From assembly GCF_000482245.1 (NCBI RefSeq), contig NZ_AWNH01000044.1, positions 1 to 42,306 of the forward strand: 42,306 bases of DNA, in the 5' to 3' direction. The DNA comes from Leptolyngbya sp. Heron Island J (GTDB lineage Bacteria > Cyanobacteriota > Cyanobacteriia > Phormidesmidales > Phormidesmidaceae). Below, piece by piece: positions 32,828-42,261 of this stretch (its first letter is position 1; every line of letters starts with the position of its first letter). Under the pieces are notes generated by a model, which was not told where the DNA came from, ran no database searches, and saw only the letters and a list, made by a program, of their open reading frames with translations. The translations under genes were made by a program, and so were the position numbers.

Positions 32828-35782
32828 ATGATTAATAACACTTTGTTTCGCCCTACAGTCATCAAGGCTAACCGAAAAAAGTTTAATCCTGAAGGCTTTG
32901 ATCTAGCCGCGGCTCTAAAGAAGCGAAAAGCAGCTGAAGCGGTTAAAGCGGCGACTCCTCCCACGGCTGACTTCGATGTCCAGAAAAACTACATAACATC
33001 GTTTTCAGATACTCAGCCTGTAGAATGTATCAGCACGACATCGGTTTCAGACCTAGATGTAGTCATTCGTGCTGCCTACAGGCAAGTATTTGGCAATGCC
33101 CATCTGATGGAAAGTGAGCGGGCTGTCATCGCCGAATCTCAGCTACGTAAAGGCGAAATTACAGTATTAGAATTTGTTCGCCAGTTGGCCAAGTCCGATC
33201 GCTACCGTGCTGTATTTTTTGAAAACTGCCCTAACATCAGGGCGGTGGAATTAAATTTTAAGCATCTGCTCGGGCGTGCCCCTGAAAATAATGCCGAAAT
33301 TTCTCAGCATATTCAAATTTTGGCCGAGGGCGGTTTTGATGCCGAAATTGATGCTTATCTGGATAGCGACGAATATTTTCAGGCTTTTGGCACAGATATT
33401 GTCCCCTACTATCGTGGCCATAAAACGCAGACGGGTAAGTCAGTTTCTGGGTTTACCCATTCTTCCCAGCTGGTTAAAGGGGCATCTAGTAGCGATAAGT
33501 CCATTGAGAGTAATACCGCGCCGCAAATTCAAGCTGGACTGCTAGGTGGTACGCCGACTGAGATTAAGCCACTGGCCACACTGCCATTCTCCACACCTGT
33601 CATTCCACCACAGGAATATAAGCAGCCTGAGAAGGAACTGACTAAGGAAGACTATATTCCTGTTTATAAGTCAGCTTCATTTTTGGCAAAGCCGGTTACC
33701 CCCAGCGAGTGGGTTAAAGAGTATAACGCTAAGCAGGCGGCGGCTACCTTCCCTGCGGCTCGCTCTAGCCAGCCCGTCAAGCTCTATGCAGGGGCTGGCA
33801 ATGAAGATAAGGAGATTCTGATTCGCACAGCCTACAAACAGGTGTTTGGTAATGTTCATCTGATGGAAAGCCAACGCCTGCTCACGGCTGAGTCCCAGTT
33901 TAAAGATGGGACTTTGACTGTTAAGGAGTTTGTGCGTGCCCTGGCTAAGTCGGATGCTTATCGGGCTCTGTTTTTTGAGAGCTGCTCTAATGTTCGAGCG
34001 GTTGAATTGAACTTCAAGCATTTACTGGGTCGTGCTCCTGACAATTTTAAGGAAGTCTCTAAGCATCTTGGTATCCTTGCTGAAGGTGGTCTAGGAGCTG
34101 AAATTGATTCCTACTTTGACAGCCCAGAGTATGACCAGAACTTTGGTGCGGATACGGTGCCTTACTACGTGAGCTATGCAACGCAAACGGGTAAGAATGT
34201 TGCCGGTTACAATCGCATCTTTGAGCTGGTTAAAGGGCTGTCCAGTAGCGATCGCTCTATCTCTGATTCGATTCAGACCAGTCAGCGATCTCAGCTACAA
34301 AAAGATCTAGTTAAGACCTTCAAAGTAAAGCAAGAAAACGTTTTCAACCCCAAGGGTTTCCAGTTGGCCAAAGTCATTGGCGCACCTGTTATTGTCGCCA
34401 AACAGGATGCTGGTTCGCCCTCTATCATTACGGCCTATACTGATTCCTTTGCTGACCAAAAACCTATTGAACTGGTTGCGGGTGATAGTACTGGCCAGAT
34501 CGATTTGGTTATAGAAGCCGCCTATAAGCAGGTGTTTGGCAATGCCCACTTGATGGAAAGTGAGCGTTTTCCCATTGCTGAATCACAACTACGCAACGGT
34601 GACATCACTGTTCTAGAGTTTGTGCGCTCTCTGGCAAAGTCAGACCGATACCGCACCCTATTCTATGAACGATGCACCAACTTAAAAACCGTTGAGTTGA
34701 ACTTCAAACATTTGCTGGGTCGTGCTCCTGAGAGTGGTGCAGAAATCTCGAAACACATTCAAATCTTGGCTGAGCAAGGCTTCTACGCTGAAATTGATTC
34801 CTATTTGGATAGCGATGAGTATTTCCAGACCTTTGGCGCTAGCATCGTTCCCTACTTCCGGGGCTATCAGACGCAGATGGGCAAAGGCATGGCTAGCTAC
34901 ACCCATTCCTTCCAGTTACTGCGCGGTGCTTCCAGTAGTGATAAGCAGCTGAGTCAGTATGGTGGTGCTGCTGTGGACCAGGCCATCCTTAGCAATAAGT
35001 CCAGCCGGATTCCTAATATCTCTGAGCAGACCGTACCAGTAGCCGATACGCGCCCACAGACCCAGCCCCCCGTTCCAGTGGTCAGTCCTGATTATTCCTT
35101 TAACCTTGAGGCGACCAGTTCCCTATCGACTGTTGAGCGCACAGCCATTTGGCAGGGACAATATAGCGCCTTTGCCAATACGGCTCCCGTCAAGCTTAAC
35201 TCTGGCGCATCTGACGAAGATGTGGAACTAGTGATTGCAGCTGTCTATAAACAGGTCTTAGGCAATGCTCACGTTATGGAAAGTGAGCGACTGACCAAGG
35301 CTGAATCCCAGCTACGCAATGGCGATTTGACTGTACGTGAATTTGTGCGCACGTTAGCTAAATCAGACCTGTACAAGTCTCTCTTTATTGAGAACTCACC
35401 TCGCTATCGCTGCCATGAGTTGAATTTCAAACATCTTTTAGGCCGTGCTCCCGAGAGCTACGATGAGACTGTTTATCACAGCGCTATTGTCGACAATCAG
35501 GGGTATGATGCCGACATTGATGCCTATATTGATAGTGAAGAATATCGAACCGCCTTTGGCGAGGATATTGTTCCTTTCTATCGCGGTTATAAAACTCAGA
35601 CTGGCAAAAATCTGTTGGGCTATATCAATATGTTCGATATGCTCACTAGCGTTTCCACTAGTGATAAAGCAGGCTCTAATCAAGCTCGGGTAGAAAAACG
35701 CCTCTCCTATGAGAATCCTGCAAAAGTTCAGCCTGTCACTGACGGTAATCTTTTGATTCAGAAGATGTTTGGGCTAATTTAA
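32828..35782 (+). CDS. Giant phycobilisome linker with four REP domains and no phycobiliprotein domain
   Basis: 984 residues. Four pfam00427-type REP domains are visible; their [12 protein letters not shown] motifs lie at residues 141, 393, 623 and 864. A short motif FNPxGFxLA occurs at 19 and 506, ahead of REP1 and REP3. REP1 and REP3 are close copies, and REP2 and REP4 share PVKL lead-ins, so the gene looks like a doubled two-REP unit of about 490 residues. There is no phycobiliprotein-like N-terminal domain as in ApcE and no CpcD tail; the end is short (DGNLLIQKMFGLI). Ordinary rod linkers have one REP; multi-REP rod-type linkers are known from Gloeobacter-like cyanobacteria. It sits inside the cpe linker cluster, so it most likely organises phycoerythrin hexamers or rod bundles. 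Confidence 0.92.
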   Translation: MINNTLFRPTVIKANRKKFNPEGFDLAAALKKRKAAEAVKAATPPTADFDVQKNYITSFSDTQPVECISTTSVSDLDVVIRAAYRQVFGNAHLMESERAVIAESQLRKGEITVLEFVRQLAKSDRYRAVFFENCPNIRAVELNFKHLLGRAPENNAEISQHIQILAEGGFDAEIDAYLDSDEYFQAFGTDIVPYYRGHKTQTGKSVSGFTHSSQLVKGASSSDKSIESNTAPQIQAGLLGGTPTEIKPLATLPFSTPVIPPQEYKQPEKELTKEDYIPVYKSASFLAKPVTPSEWVKEYNAKQAAATFPAARSSQPVKLYAGAGNEDKEILIRTAYKQVFGNVHLMESQRLLTAESQFKDGTLTVKEFVRALAKSDAYRALFFESCSNVRAVELNFKHLLGRAPDNFKEVSKHLGILAEGGLGAEIDSYFDSPEYDQNFGADTVPYYVSYATQTGKNVAGYNRIFELVKGLSSSDRSISDSIQTSQRSQLQKDLVKTFKVKQENVFNPKGFQLAKVIGAPVIVAKQDAGSPSIITAYTDSFADQKPIELVAGDSTGQIDLVIEAAYKQVFGNAHLMESERFPIAESQLRNGDITVLEFVRSLAKSDRYRTLFYERCTNLKTVELNFKHLLGRAPESGAEISKHIQILAEQGFYAEIDSYLDSDEYFQTFGASIVPYFRGYQTQMGKGMASYTHSFQLLRGASSSDKQLSQYGGAAVDQAILSNKSSRIPNISEQTVPVADTRPQTQPPVPVVSPDYSFNLEATSSLSTVERTAIWQGQYSAFANTAPVKLNSGASDEDVELVIAAVYKQVLGNAHVMESERLTKAESQLRNGDLTVREFVRTLAKSDLYKSLFIENSPRYRCHELNFKHLLGRAPESYDETVYHSAIVDNQGYDADIDAYIDSEEYRTAFGEDIVPFYRGYKTQTGKNLLGYINMFDMLTSVSTSDKAGSNQARVEKRLSYENPAKVQPVTDGNLLIQKMFGLI

Positions 35783-35816
35783 CAGCAGATCCGCAGAGAA
35801 AAAGTAATAGATACTG

Positions 35817-35860
35817 TTAACCCCCTAAGCTTTTCAGAATTGGAAAGTCTAGGGGGTTAA
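35817..35860 (+). terminator. Hairpin after the four-REP linker
   Basis: TTAACCCCCT (35817-35826) pairs exactly with AGGGGGTTAA (35851-35860), and the inner bases AAGCTTTTC / GGAAAGTCT extend the stem imperfectly. Followed by TCTGATT, with no strong T-run. Confidence 0.7.
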
Positions 35861-36260
35861 TCTGATTAGAGATATTCATGATTTTTCAGAGGTAGGACAG
35901 TGTGTGCGATCGCATCCTCTAAATGGATATCTACCTTTGAGTTGTTATTTGTATTACCTTTTCTCACTAAATATATCACCCAGATCATTAAGAAAAAAAA
36001 AGTTGTTCTCATTTGCCCCTCAAAATCCGATATCTGTCTAAATAGGGCACTGTTATCGAACGTCGATTTTGGTGGCTATAGCTATGCCCAGATCGAACGG
36101 GGGTTTTTCCCGTGACTAACTCTGGTCTATGCCTATCAAGACTGATGGTTCGAGTACTTAGTTAGCCCGCTATCCGTTATCTAATGAGCACCGTTTGCTC
36201 CATTGGCTCTAGCGGTAAGCCCTTTAGCAAACTCAAATTAATTTTTCGGAGGATTGTTCC
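35861..36260 (+). other. 400-base AT-rich gap, probable promoter and leader of the next linkers
   Basis: No convincing gene; an open frame at 35900-36115 is Lys/Ile-rich with no family. A HIP1 octamer (GCGATCGC) and a small hairpin ACGGG/CCCGT (36099-36115) are present. CGGAGGA stands about 6 bases before the next ATG at 36261. Confidence 0.4.
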
Positions 36261-37022
36261 ATGGCACTTTGGGTAACCAATGCTGTGCCCGTTGAACTTC
36301 GCCCTAATGCAACTGAGGATGACCTGCAAACGGTTATTCGTGCTGTATATAAGCAAGTTTTAGGCAACCAGCATGTGATGGAGACTCAGCGTTTAACGAG
36401 CGCTGAGTCCCTACTGCGTGATGGCGATATCACAGTTAGAGGATTCGTCCGGGCAGTAGCCCAGTCTGAGCTATACCGCTCCCTCTTTTTTGAGAGTTCT
36501 TCGGCTTACCGCTTTATTGAGCTAAATTTTAAGCATCTACTCGGTCGTGCTCCTCAGGACCAAGCAGAAATTGCTAATCATGTCGCTCTTTATAATGAGC
36601 ATGGCTATGTAGCCGAAATTAATTCTTACATCGACAGTGATGAGTACACTGCCAACTTTGGTGAAGACCGTGTTCCATTTGTGCGCGGTAGCCAGACCCA
36701 AACCGGTGTAAAGAACGTTGGCTTTAACCGTACCTTTGCTCTGATGCGTGGTGATGCTACTAGCGATAGTAGCAACCAAGCCAAGTTAATTAGTGATATT
36801 GGCAGTAACTTGGCAACTAAGATTACCGCTCCCCAAGGAGGTACTGGTCGTAGCAGCACTAACAAGCGGTTCCGGATCACAGCAAGCACATCCAAGTCTT
36901 CAGCTGCCTTGGGTCGCGTTAGTAAGCAGGAATACGTTGTTTCTTACAACCAGATGTCCCAACGTATTCAGAGCATTCTGAAGACGGGTGGAAAAATTCT
37001 GAGCGTCACCGAAACCAACTAG
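36261..37022 (+). CDS. Phycoerythrin rod linker, CpeD/CpeE type (first of tandem pair)
   Basis: 253 residues. The N-terminal [41 protein letters not shown] leads to a REP domain (about 10-150) with [20 protein letters not shown] and [20 protein letters not shown]-terminal CpcD-type domain (about 200-253) ends [18 protein letters not shown]. It matches my memory of CpeE-type linkers best ([14 protein letters not shown]). The next gene is a close paralogue about 120 bases downstream; [16 protein letters not shown] here compares with GVKNVAFNRLFALDRG there. Confidence 0.9.
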   Translation: MALWVTNAVPVELRPNATEDDLQTVIRAVYKQVLGNQHVMETQRLTSAESLLRDGDITVRGFVRAVAQSELYRSLFFESSSAYRFIELNFKHLLGRAPQDQAEIANHVALYNEHGYVAEINSYIDSDEYTANFGEDRVPFVRGSQTQTGVKNVGFNRTFALMRGDATSDSSNQAKLISDIGSNLATKITAPQGGTGRSSTNKRFRITASTSKSSAALGRVSKQEYVVSYNQMSQRIQSILKTGGKILSVTETN

Positions 37023-37038
37023 GTTTAACTTGCGGATG

Positions 37039-37068
37039 CACCAGCAGAGAACGTCTTCTCTGCTGGTG
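37039..37068 (+). terminator. Perfect hairpin between the tandem linkers
   Basis: CACCAGCAGAGAA and its exact complement TTCTCTGCTGGTG enclose CGTC, 17 bases after the stop codon. TTGTGTTGT follows. A stable stem that could partially terminate or protect the upstream mRNA. Confidence 0.75.
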
Positions 37069-37142
37069 TTGTGTTGTCAAAAGTTCCGTATGTTTCAAAC
37101 TACGGATTCATTAATCATCACTATTGTTTAGGAGAAACGGTT

Positions 37143-37895
37143 ATGTCCCTCTGGATTAATAACGAAGCAGTTGAGCTGCGCCCCAATGCCACTGAAGAGG
37201 ACTTTCAGGTCATTATTCGGGCAACCTATAAGCAGGTTTTGGGTAATGCACACGTTCTAGATAGTCAGCGTCTAGCCAGTGCAGAATCCATGCTCAAAAA
37301 TGGTGAAATTACTGTTCGTGGTTTCGTGCGGGCAGTGGCTACCTCAGATATCTATAAAGCTCGCTGCTTTGACAACTCCTCTTCCTACCGCTTTATTGAG
37401 CTGAACTTTAAGCACTTGTTGGGTCGTGCTCCTCAGGATCAATCGGAAATTTCTGAGCATGTACAAACTTACAATACGGCTGGCTATGATGCCGAAATCG
37501 ATTCTTATTTAGACAGTGATGAATATCTGTCTACCTTTGGCGAGAACGTTGTTCCCTACGCCTGTGGTACTAGCCAGACTGGTGTTAAGAACGTTGCCTT
37601 TAACCGCTTGTTTGCTCTAGATCGTGGTTACGCAGCCAATGACACTGGCAAGGGAGCCAAGCTGATTAGTGATGTTGCCGGTAATTTAGGCACTAAAATC
37701 AAGTCACCTGCTACTGGTTCAGGTGCCTATAGCAATACTGGTAAGCGTTTCCGCATTGTTGCCACTAAGGCCAACTTTGGCGCTCGGGTGACTAAGAGTA
37801 ACTACAGTGTAGAAGTTGGTTTTAGCCAGCTCTCTAACCGAATTCAGAACATGCAGCGTTCTGGTGCCAAGATTGTCAGCATTTCAGAGGTATAA
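37143..37895 (+). CDS. Phycoerythrin rod linker, CpeD/CpeE type (second of tandem pair)
   Basis: 250 residues from ATG 37143, chosen for the AGGAGAAACGGTT ribosome-binding site and the paralogue-like start [24 protein letters not shown] domain about 8-150 ([41 protein letters not shown]) and C-terminal CpcD-type domain about 195-250 (KRFRIVATKANFGARV; IQNMQRSGAKIVSISEV). It is clearly a tandem duplicate of the preceding gene with divergence in the linker region. The second copy may occupy a different disc position in the rod. Confidence 0.9.
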   Translation: MSLWINNEAVELRPNATEEDFQVIIRATYKQVLGNAHVLDSQRLASAESMLKNGEITVRGFVRAVATSDIYKARCFDNSSSYRFIELNFKHLLGRAPQDQSEISEHVQTYNTAGYDAEIDSYLDSDEYLSTFGENVVPYACGTSQTGVKNVAFNRLFALDRGYAANDTGKGAKLISDVAGNLGTKIKSPATGSGAYSNTGKRFRIVATKANFGARVTKSNYSVEVGFSQLSNRIQNMQRSGAKIVSISEV

Positions 37896-37926
37896 GCAAA
37901 CGCCCTGAACCCTTAGGTGTAAATAT

Positions 37927-37973
37927 CTCCCATGGTTTGGTGGTTTCAGCATCTGAGCCCTTAATCGTGGGAG
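37927..37973 (+). terminator. Weak hairpin after the second tandem linker
   Basis: CTCCCATG (37927-37934) and CGTGGGAG (37966-37973) pair with one G-T position around a long loop, followed by GTTCTTTG. Confidence 0.4.
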
Positions 37974-38029
37974 GTTCTTTGCCTAATTGATATGTCTTAA
38001 AAAGTAGGTTTGATTACGAGGTAATGATC

Positions 38030-38269
38030 ATGGCTGGAATGACAACAACGGGTTGTGTTGGCGTCAGTGACTATAATGCCCGTTCGGTAACAATCGATGT
38101 AACCAGCGTTGCTCGTCAAGATGTAGCAAAGTCTAGTACTTATCAGGTGAAGGTTCCCTTTAGCCAGATGTCCCGCACAATGCGTAATATCGCTGAGCTG
38201 GGTGGCAAGGTTGTAGGGGTGTCTGTAGCCGGTGGCGCTGCAGCGAGTTCTGATAGCTCAGACGGCTAG
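38030..38269 (+). CDS. Solo CpcD-type rod-capping linker
   Basis: 79 residues from ATG 38030, placed 8 bases after GAGG; an ATG at 38024 is too close to it. The whole protein is one CpcD domain (pfam01383): RSVTIDVTSVARQDVAKSSTYQVKVPFSQMSRTMRNIAELGGKVVGVSV, with a Ser/Ala/Gly tail. Such small linkers cap the outer end of rods and limit rod length. A longer sibling lies 880 bases downstream on the other side of cpeS. Whether it caps phycocyanin or phycoerythrin discs is unknown; its place favours phycoerythrin. Confidence 0.87.
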   Translation: MAGMTTTGCVGVSDYNARSVTIDVTSVARQDVAKSSTYQVKVPFSQMSRTMRNIAELGGKVVGVSVAGGAAASSDSSDG

Positions 38270-38334
38270 TTCACCATTTATGGCTGTTGTCTGTCGATTG
38301 ATTGGATAGCAGTGGATTTATCATAACTACAAAG

Positions 38335-38384
38335 CCTTCAGAAGTTAGGCGTAGCTGTGCAAGCTGCCCATCTGAAGGTTTTAT
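38335..38384 (+). terminator. Terminator-like hairpin after the first CpcD-type gene
   Basis: CCTTCAGA (38335-38342) and TCTGAAGG (38371-38378) are exact complements, followed by TTTTATT. A second small stem AAGCCT/AGGCTT lies at about 38425-38445, just before cpeS. Confidence 0.7.
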
Positions 38385-38494
38385 TGTTGGCAGTATCTGG
38401 TTAATGTACAAACGCCATTCTAGGCAAGCCTTCTGTTGGAGGCTTTACCTTAAGGGATAAAATTATAAGCTCATTCAAAAGATGTTTTACCTCA

Positions 38495-39022
38495 ATGGAT
38501 ATTGAAACCTTTGTCGAACGCTCACTCGGTGAATGGCGATCGCAGCGTAGTGCCCATCACTTGGCATTTAGTCATTTTGAAGAAGTCCGCTCCACTATCA
38601 ATATTGAATCGCTAACCATTGATGATCCCGGAGTGATAGATCTGTGTCAGCGTTATGAGGTTTCTCCTGAGGTGATTGTCAGTCCTTTCAAAATGAGTTG
38701 GGAAGGGGAGTCGGACTGGGATGAAGAGCAGGTGATCGAAGGATCGACTATTCTAGTACCTGTACCCGATAGTGCAACGACCGGTAAGCTATTGCGCGAG
38801 CAGGGCTATGCAGAAACCATGGAGTCGGTTGGTTCCTATTGCCTGACCGATGATGGGACGTTTATTTTGACTACGGCCTACGACCGGGCGGCGGCGGAAG
38901 AAAAGATTTGGTTTGCGACTCCGAACCTACGATTTCGGGTTTCTTTAATTAAGACTAGCAGTGGCAAAGGGGTGACTACAGCTAGTTTCTCATCAGAAGT
39001 CAGACGTGGGGTTAAAAGCTGA
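38495..39022 (+). CDS. cpeS: Phycoerythrin beta-subunit bilin lyase CpeS
   Basis: 175-residue S-type (lipocalin-fold) lyase. Opening MDIETFVERSLGEWRSQRSAHHLAFSHFEEVRSTINIESLTIDDPGVIDLC, then FKMSWEGESDWDEE, GKLLREQGYAETMESVGSYCLTDDGTFILTTAYDR and EKIWFATPNLRFRVSLI match the CpeS group. In Fremyella CpeS attaches phycoerythrobilin to Cys82 of CpeB. Here that residue is Cys80 of the cpeB gene at the end of the window. It occupies the cpeS place between the linkers and cpeT of the cpeCDESTR order, but is bracketed by two CpcD-type genes. Confidence 0.88.
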   Translation: MDIETFVERSLGEWRSQRSAHHLAFSHFEEVRSTINIESLTIDDPGVIDLCQRYEVSPEVIVSPFKMSWEGESDWDEEQVIEGSTILVPVPDSATTGKLLREQGYAETMESVGSYCLTDDGTFILTTAYDRAAAEEKIWFATPNLRFRVSLIKTSSGKGVTTASFSSEVRRGVKS

Positions 39023-39152
39023 CCACTAGTGGCATGGTTAATTTCTCAGAAATTACTTTACTACTGAGAGACTTGCAGTTTTGTCAAGTAGACCTGCGAT
39101 TTTTGCAAATGGCGCTATCCTTGGAGACACTTTCTATTCAGAGGAAACTCCT

Positions 39153-39491
39153 ATGGTAGGTATTACCGGCGGCTCTGCCTTAAGTGATTATCGTTCACGA
39201 TCGGTCGTGATTGAGGTAGCTGGCATGGCAAATCAGACGATTTCCAGAGTTAGTAATTACCAAGTCAAGGTTCCTTTTAGCCAGCTGTCAGCAGCGCTTC
39301 ATACTATTTCGTGCCAGGGTGGCAAGGTGGTCAATGTTGACATTCAAGGGGGGCAATCACAGGATGCTGTTCAGCCGACGGCTTCAGGAACAGCTGCTCC
39401 AGCTAGCGATCAGAAAGTTGCTCATAAGGCGAAAAATATAATCTCCCGTTTAACTGGTCGGAAAGGGCGACGGTCTAAGAAAACGTCTTAG
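39153..39491 (+). CDS. Second solo CpcD-type linker with basic tail
   Basis: 112 residues from ATG 39153, chosen for AGGAAAC before it; the frame opens at 39081 without family similarity. The CpcD domain (about 8-65) reads RSVVIEVAGMANQTISRVSNYQVKVPFSQLSAALHTISCQGGKVVNVDI. It is followed by an unusual extension of about 45 residues, first Ala/Ser/Thr/Gln-rich and then strongly basic (HKAKNIISRLTGRKGRRSKKTS). The basic end is not normal for a capping linker and might bind another phycobilisome part or a membrane surface. A strong terminator follows. Confidence 0.85.
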   Translation: MVGITGGSALSDYRSRSVVIEVAGMANQTISRVSNYQVKVPFSQLSAALHTISCQGGKVVNVDIQGGQSQDAVQPTASGTAAPASDQKVAHKAKNIISRLTGRKGRRSKKTS

Positions 39492-39512
39492 GGGCTGTAA
39501 GGTATTCTGATT

Positions 39513-39552
39513 AACACAAGAAAAGCCGGGCTAGCCCGGCTTTTCTTGTGTT
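39513..39552. terminator. 40-bp perfect palindromic terminator
   Basis: A flawless palindrome with core GCCGGGCTAGCCCGGC flanked by A-rich left and TTTTCTTGTGTT right arms. It works as an intrinsic terminator on the + strand, 21 bases after the second CpcD-type gene, and so separates the linker/cpeS genes from cpeT-cpeR. Confidence 0.9.
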
Positions 39553-39832
39553 TGCTAGGTTAAAGCTATGGAGGCCATCTCTTTTGGTAGTGTGTTGAGC
39601 AGCGTCATCAAATGTTGATAATCTATCAGCCGATTACACCCACTGGACTGGCGTCTATTCCCATTGCTTGCTTACACTAAAGAATAGTGGGGTATTAGAC
39701 CAATCAATGGGTATATAAGAGCGAATTCGAGCTGCCAAGCTAGGACTGTTGCGATCGCAACAGTCCGTAAAATAACGATGTTGCTCTAAATTAAAAAGAA
39801 CTGAACTAAATAAACTTAAGAAATTTTAAGAA
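39553..39832 (+). promoter_or_regulatory. Promoter region of cpeT-cpeR
   Basis: 280 bases between the terminator and cpeT. TGTTGCGATCGCAACA (about 39748-39763) is a perfect palindrome containing a HIP1 octamer. The last 60 bases before the ATG are A-rich (AACTGAACTAAATAAACTTAAG). No certain promoter boxes. Confidence 0.45.
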
Positions 39833-40447
39833 ATGGTGCTTTCCGGCAATACTGACGTCTCTTACTCACAGGATTTTACAACCCTTGCTCGTTGGATGTC
39901 CGGGGACTTTAGTAATCAACAGCAAGCGTTTGACGATCCCAGAAAATTTGCCCACATTCGGATCTTTTTTCGTCCCCTTCCCTACGAGTTCTTTTCGGGT
40001 GTCGGGCTATATTCTGAGCAAACTCAGGACTATGACCTATGGAGTCCTTATCGACAAGGTGTACATCGTCTTGTTGATCAAGGGGAGCATGTTTACATTG
40101 AAAATTATGGTCTCAAGGATCGGTTACTCTATGCCGGAGCTGGCCATAATCTAGATATTCTAAAGACCATTACCCCTGACTGTATCGAACGACGAGAAGG
40201 CTGTTCGATGGTGTTTAAGCGTGAGGGCGATGCGTTTATTGGCAGCGTAGAACCTGGTAAAGCTTGCATTATTCCCAAGAAAGGCAAGATGACCTATCTC
40301 ACCAGTCATGTGGAAATCACTGAAAGCACATGGATGAGCATTGACCAGGGCATGGATGTTGAAACCGATGAATATGTATGGGGCTCGACTGAGGGAATTT
40401 TAAAGTTCCATAAGCGGGCCAGTTTTGATAATGAATTACCTTTCTGA
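39833..40447 (+). CDS. cpeT: T-type bilin lyase CpeT
   Basis: 204 residues of the CpcT/CpeT family (DUF1001-type barrel). Key blocks are TTLARWMSGDFSNQQQAFDDPRKFAHIRIFFRPLP, QTQDYDLWSPYRQGVHRLV, VYIENYGL, and ERREGCSMVFKREGDAFIGSVEPGKACIIPKKGKMTYLTSHVEITESTWMSIDQGMD, with the GCSM and W-SIDQG motifs typical of the family. T-type lyases attach bilin to the third beta-subunit site, here expected to be Cys165 of CpeB. Its end overlaps the start of cpeR by 23 bases. Confidence 0.93.
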   Translation: MVLSGNTDVSYSQDFTTLARWMSGDFSNQQQAFDDPRKFAHIRIFFRPLPYEFFSGVGLYSEQTQDYDLWSPYRQGVHRLVDQGEHVYIENYGLKDRLLYAGAGHNLDILKTITPDCIERREGCSMVFKREGDAFIGSVEPGKACIIPKKGKMTYLTSHVEITESTWMSIDQGMDVETDEYVWGSTEGILKFHKRASFDNELPF

Positions 40448-40814
40448 AGAAGTTGAAACGGATACGGACGTAGATTTAGAAAAAGAACTTAAGACGATTC
40501 GGATGTCCATGCTGCCTCCCCAAGCACAAAAAAAGATGAAGGCGTGGATCCGTAGTCGCCACCTCATTCGTTCAGGCAACTTCTTTATTTTTGAAACGGT
40601 TGAGTATTCAACGGTGGAAAAGTTTCAGGACTGTCTGAAAGCTTTGGGCGGGGCATTGATTTGCGTTGAGCCTGTCAAAAAGATCTGGATCGGTGATCAT
40701 CGGCGGGTGGTTTTGTATCGTGCAAAAGCCAGTTTACACACTCCCCATCACGACTTACAGCAATATTGGATCAAGTACGGTAGCTTTCATACACGATTTG
40801 ACGAACGAGCATAG
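40425..40814 (+). CDS. cpeR: Phycoerythrin activator CpeR
   Basis: 129 residues, or 127 from the ATG at 40431. The conserved body MLPPQAQKKMKAWIRSRHLIRSGNFFIFETVEYSTVEKFQDCLKALGGALICVEPVKKIWIGDHRRVVLYRAKASLHTPHHDLQQYWIKYGSFHTRFDERA is that of CpeR, a small phosphatase-like-named activator needed for cpeBA expression in Fremyella. An acidic N-terminal addition of about 25 residues (EEVETDTDVDLEKELK) precedes it, so initiation at the internal Met is possible. It overlaps cpeT by 23 bases and stands directly before cpeBA, so it is likely an activator of the next two genes. Confidence 0.92.
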   Translation: MIMNYLSEEVETDTDVDLEKELKTIRMSMLPPQAQKKMKAWIRSRHLIRSGNFFIFETVEYSTVEKFQDCLKALGGALICVEPVKKIWIGDHRRVVLYRAKASLHTPHHDLQQYWIKYGSFHTRFDERA

Positions 40815-41694
<880 letters not shown>

Positions 41695-41712
41695 TCTCTT
41701 TAGACAACTTAG

Positions 41713-42261
<549 letters not shown>

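Noticed and set aside
32828-35782. ApcE (core-membrane linker)
   Set aside because: No N-terminal phycobiliprotein-like domain or PB-loop. The first REP begins near residue 60, and the gene lies among cpe linkers.
35900-36115. Small coding gene before the tandem linkers
   Set aside because: AT-rich, Lys-rich sequence without ribosome-binding site or recognisable family; better read as leader DNA.
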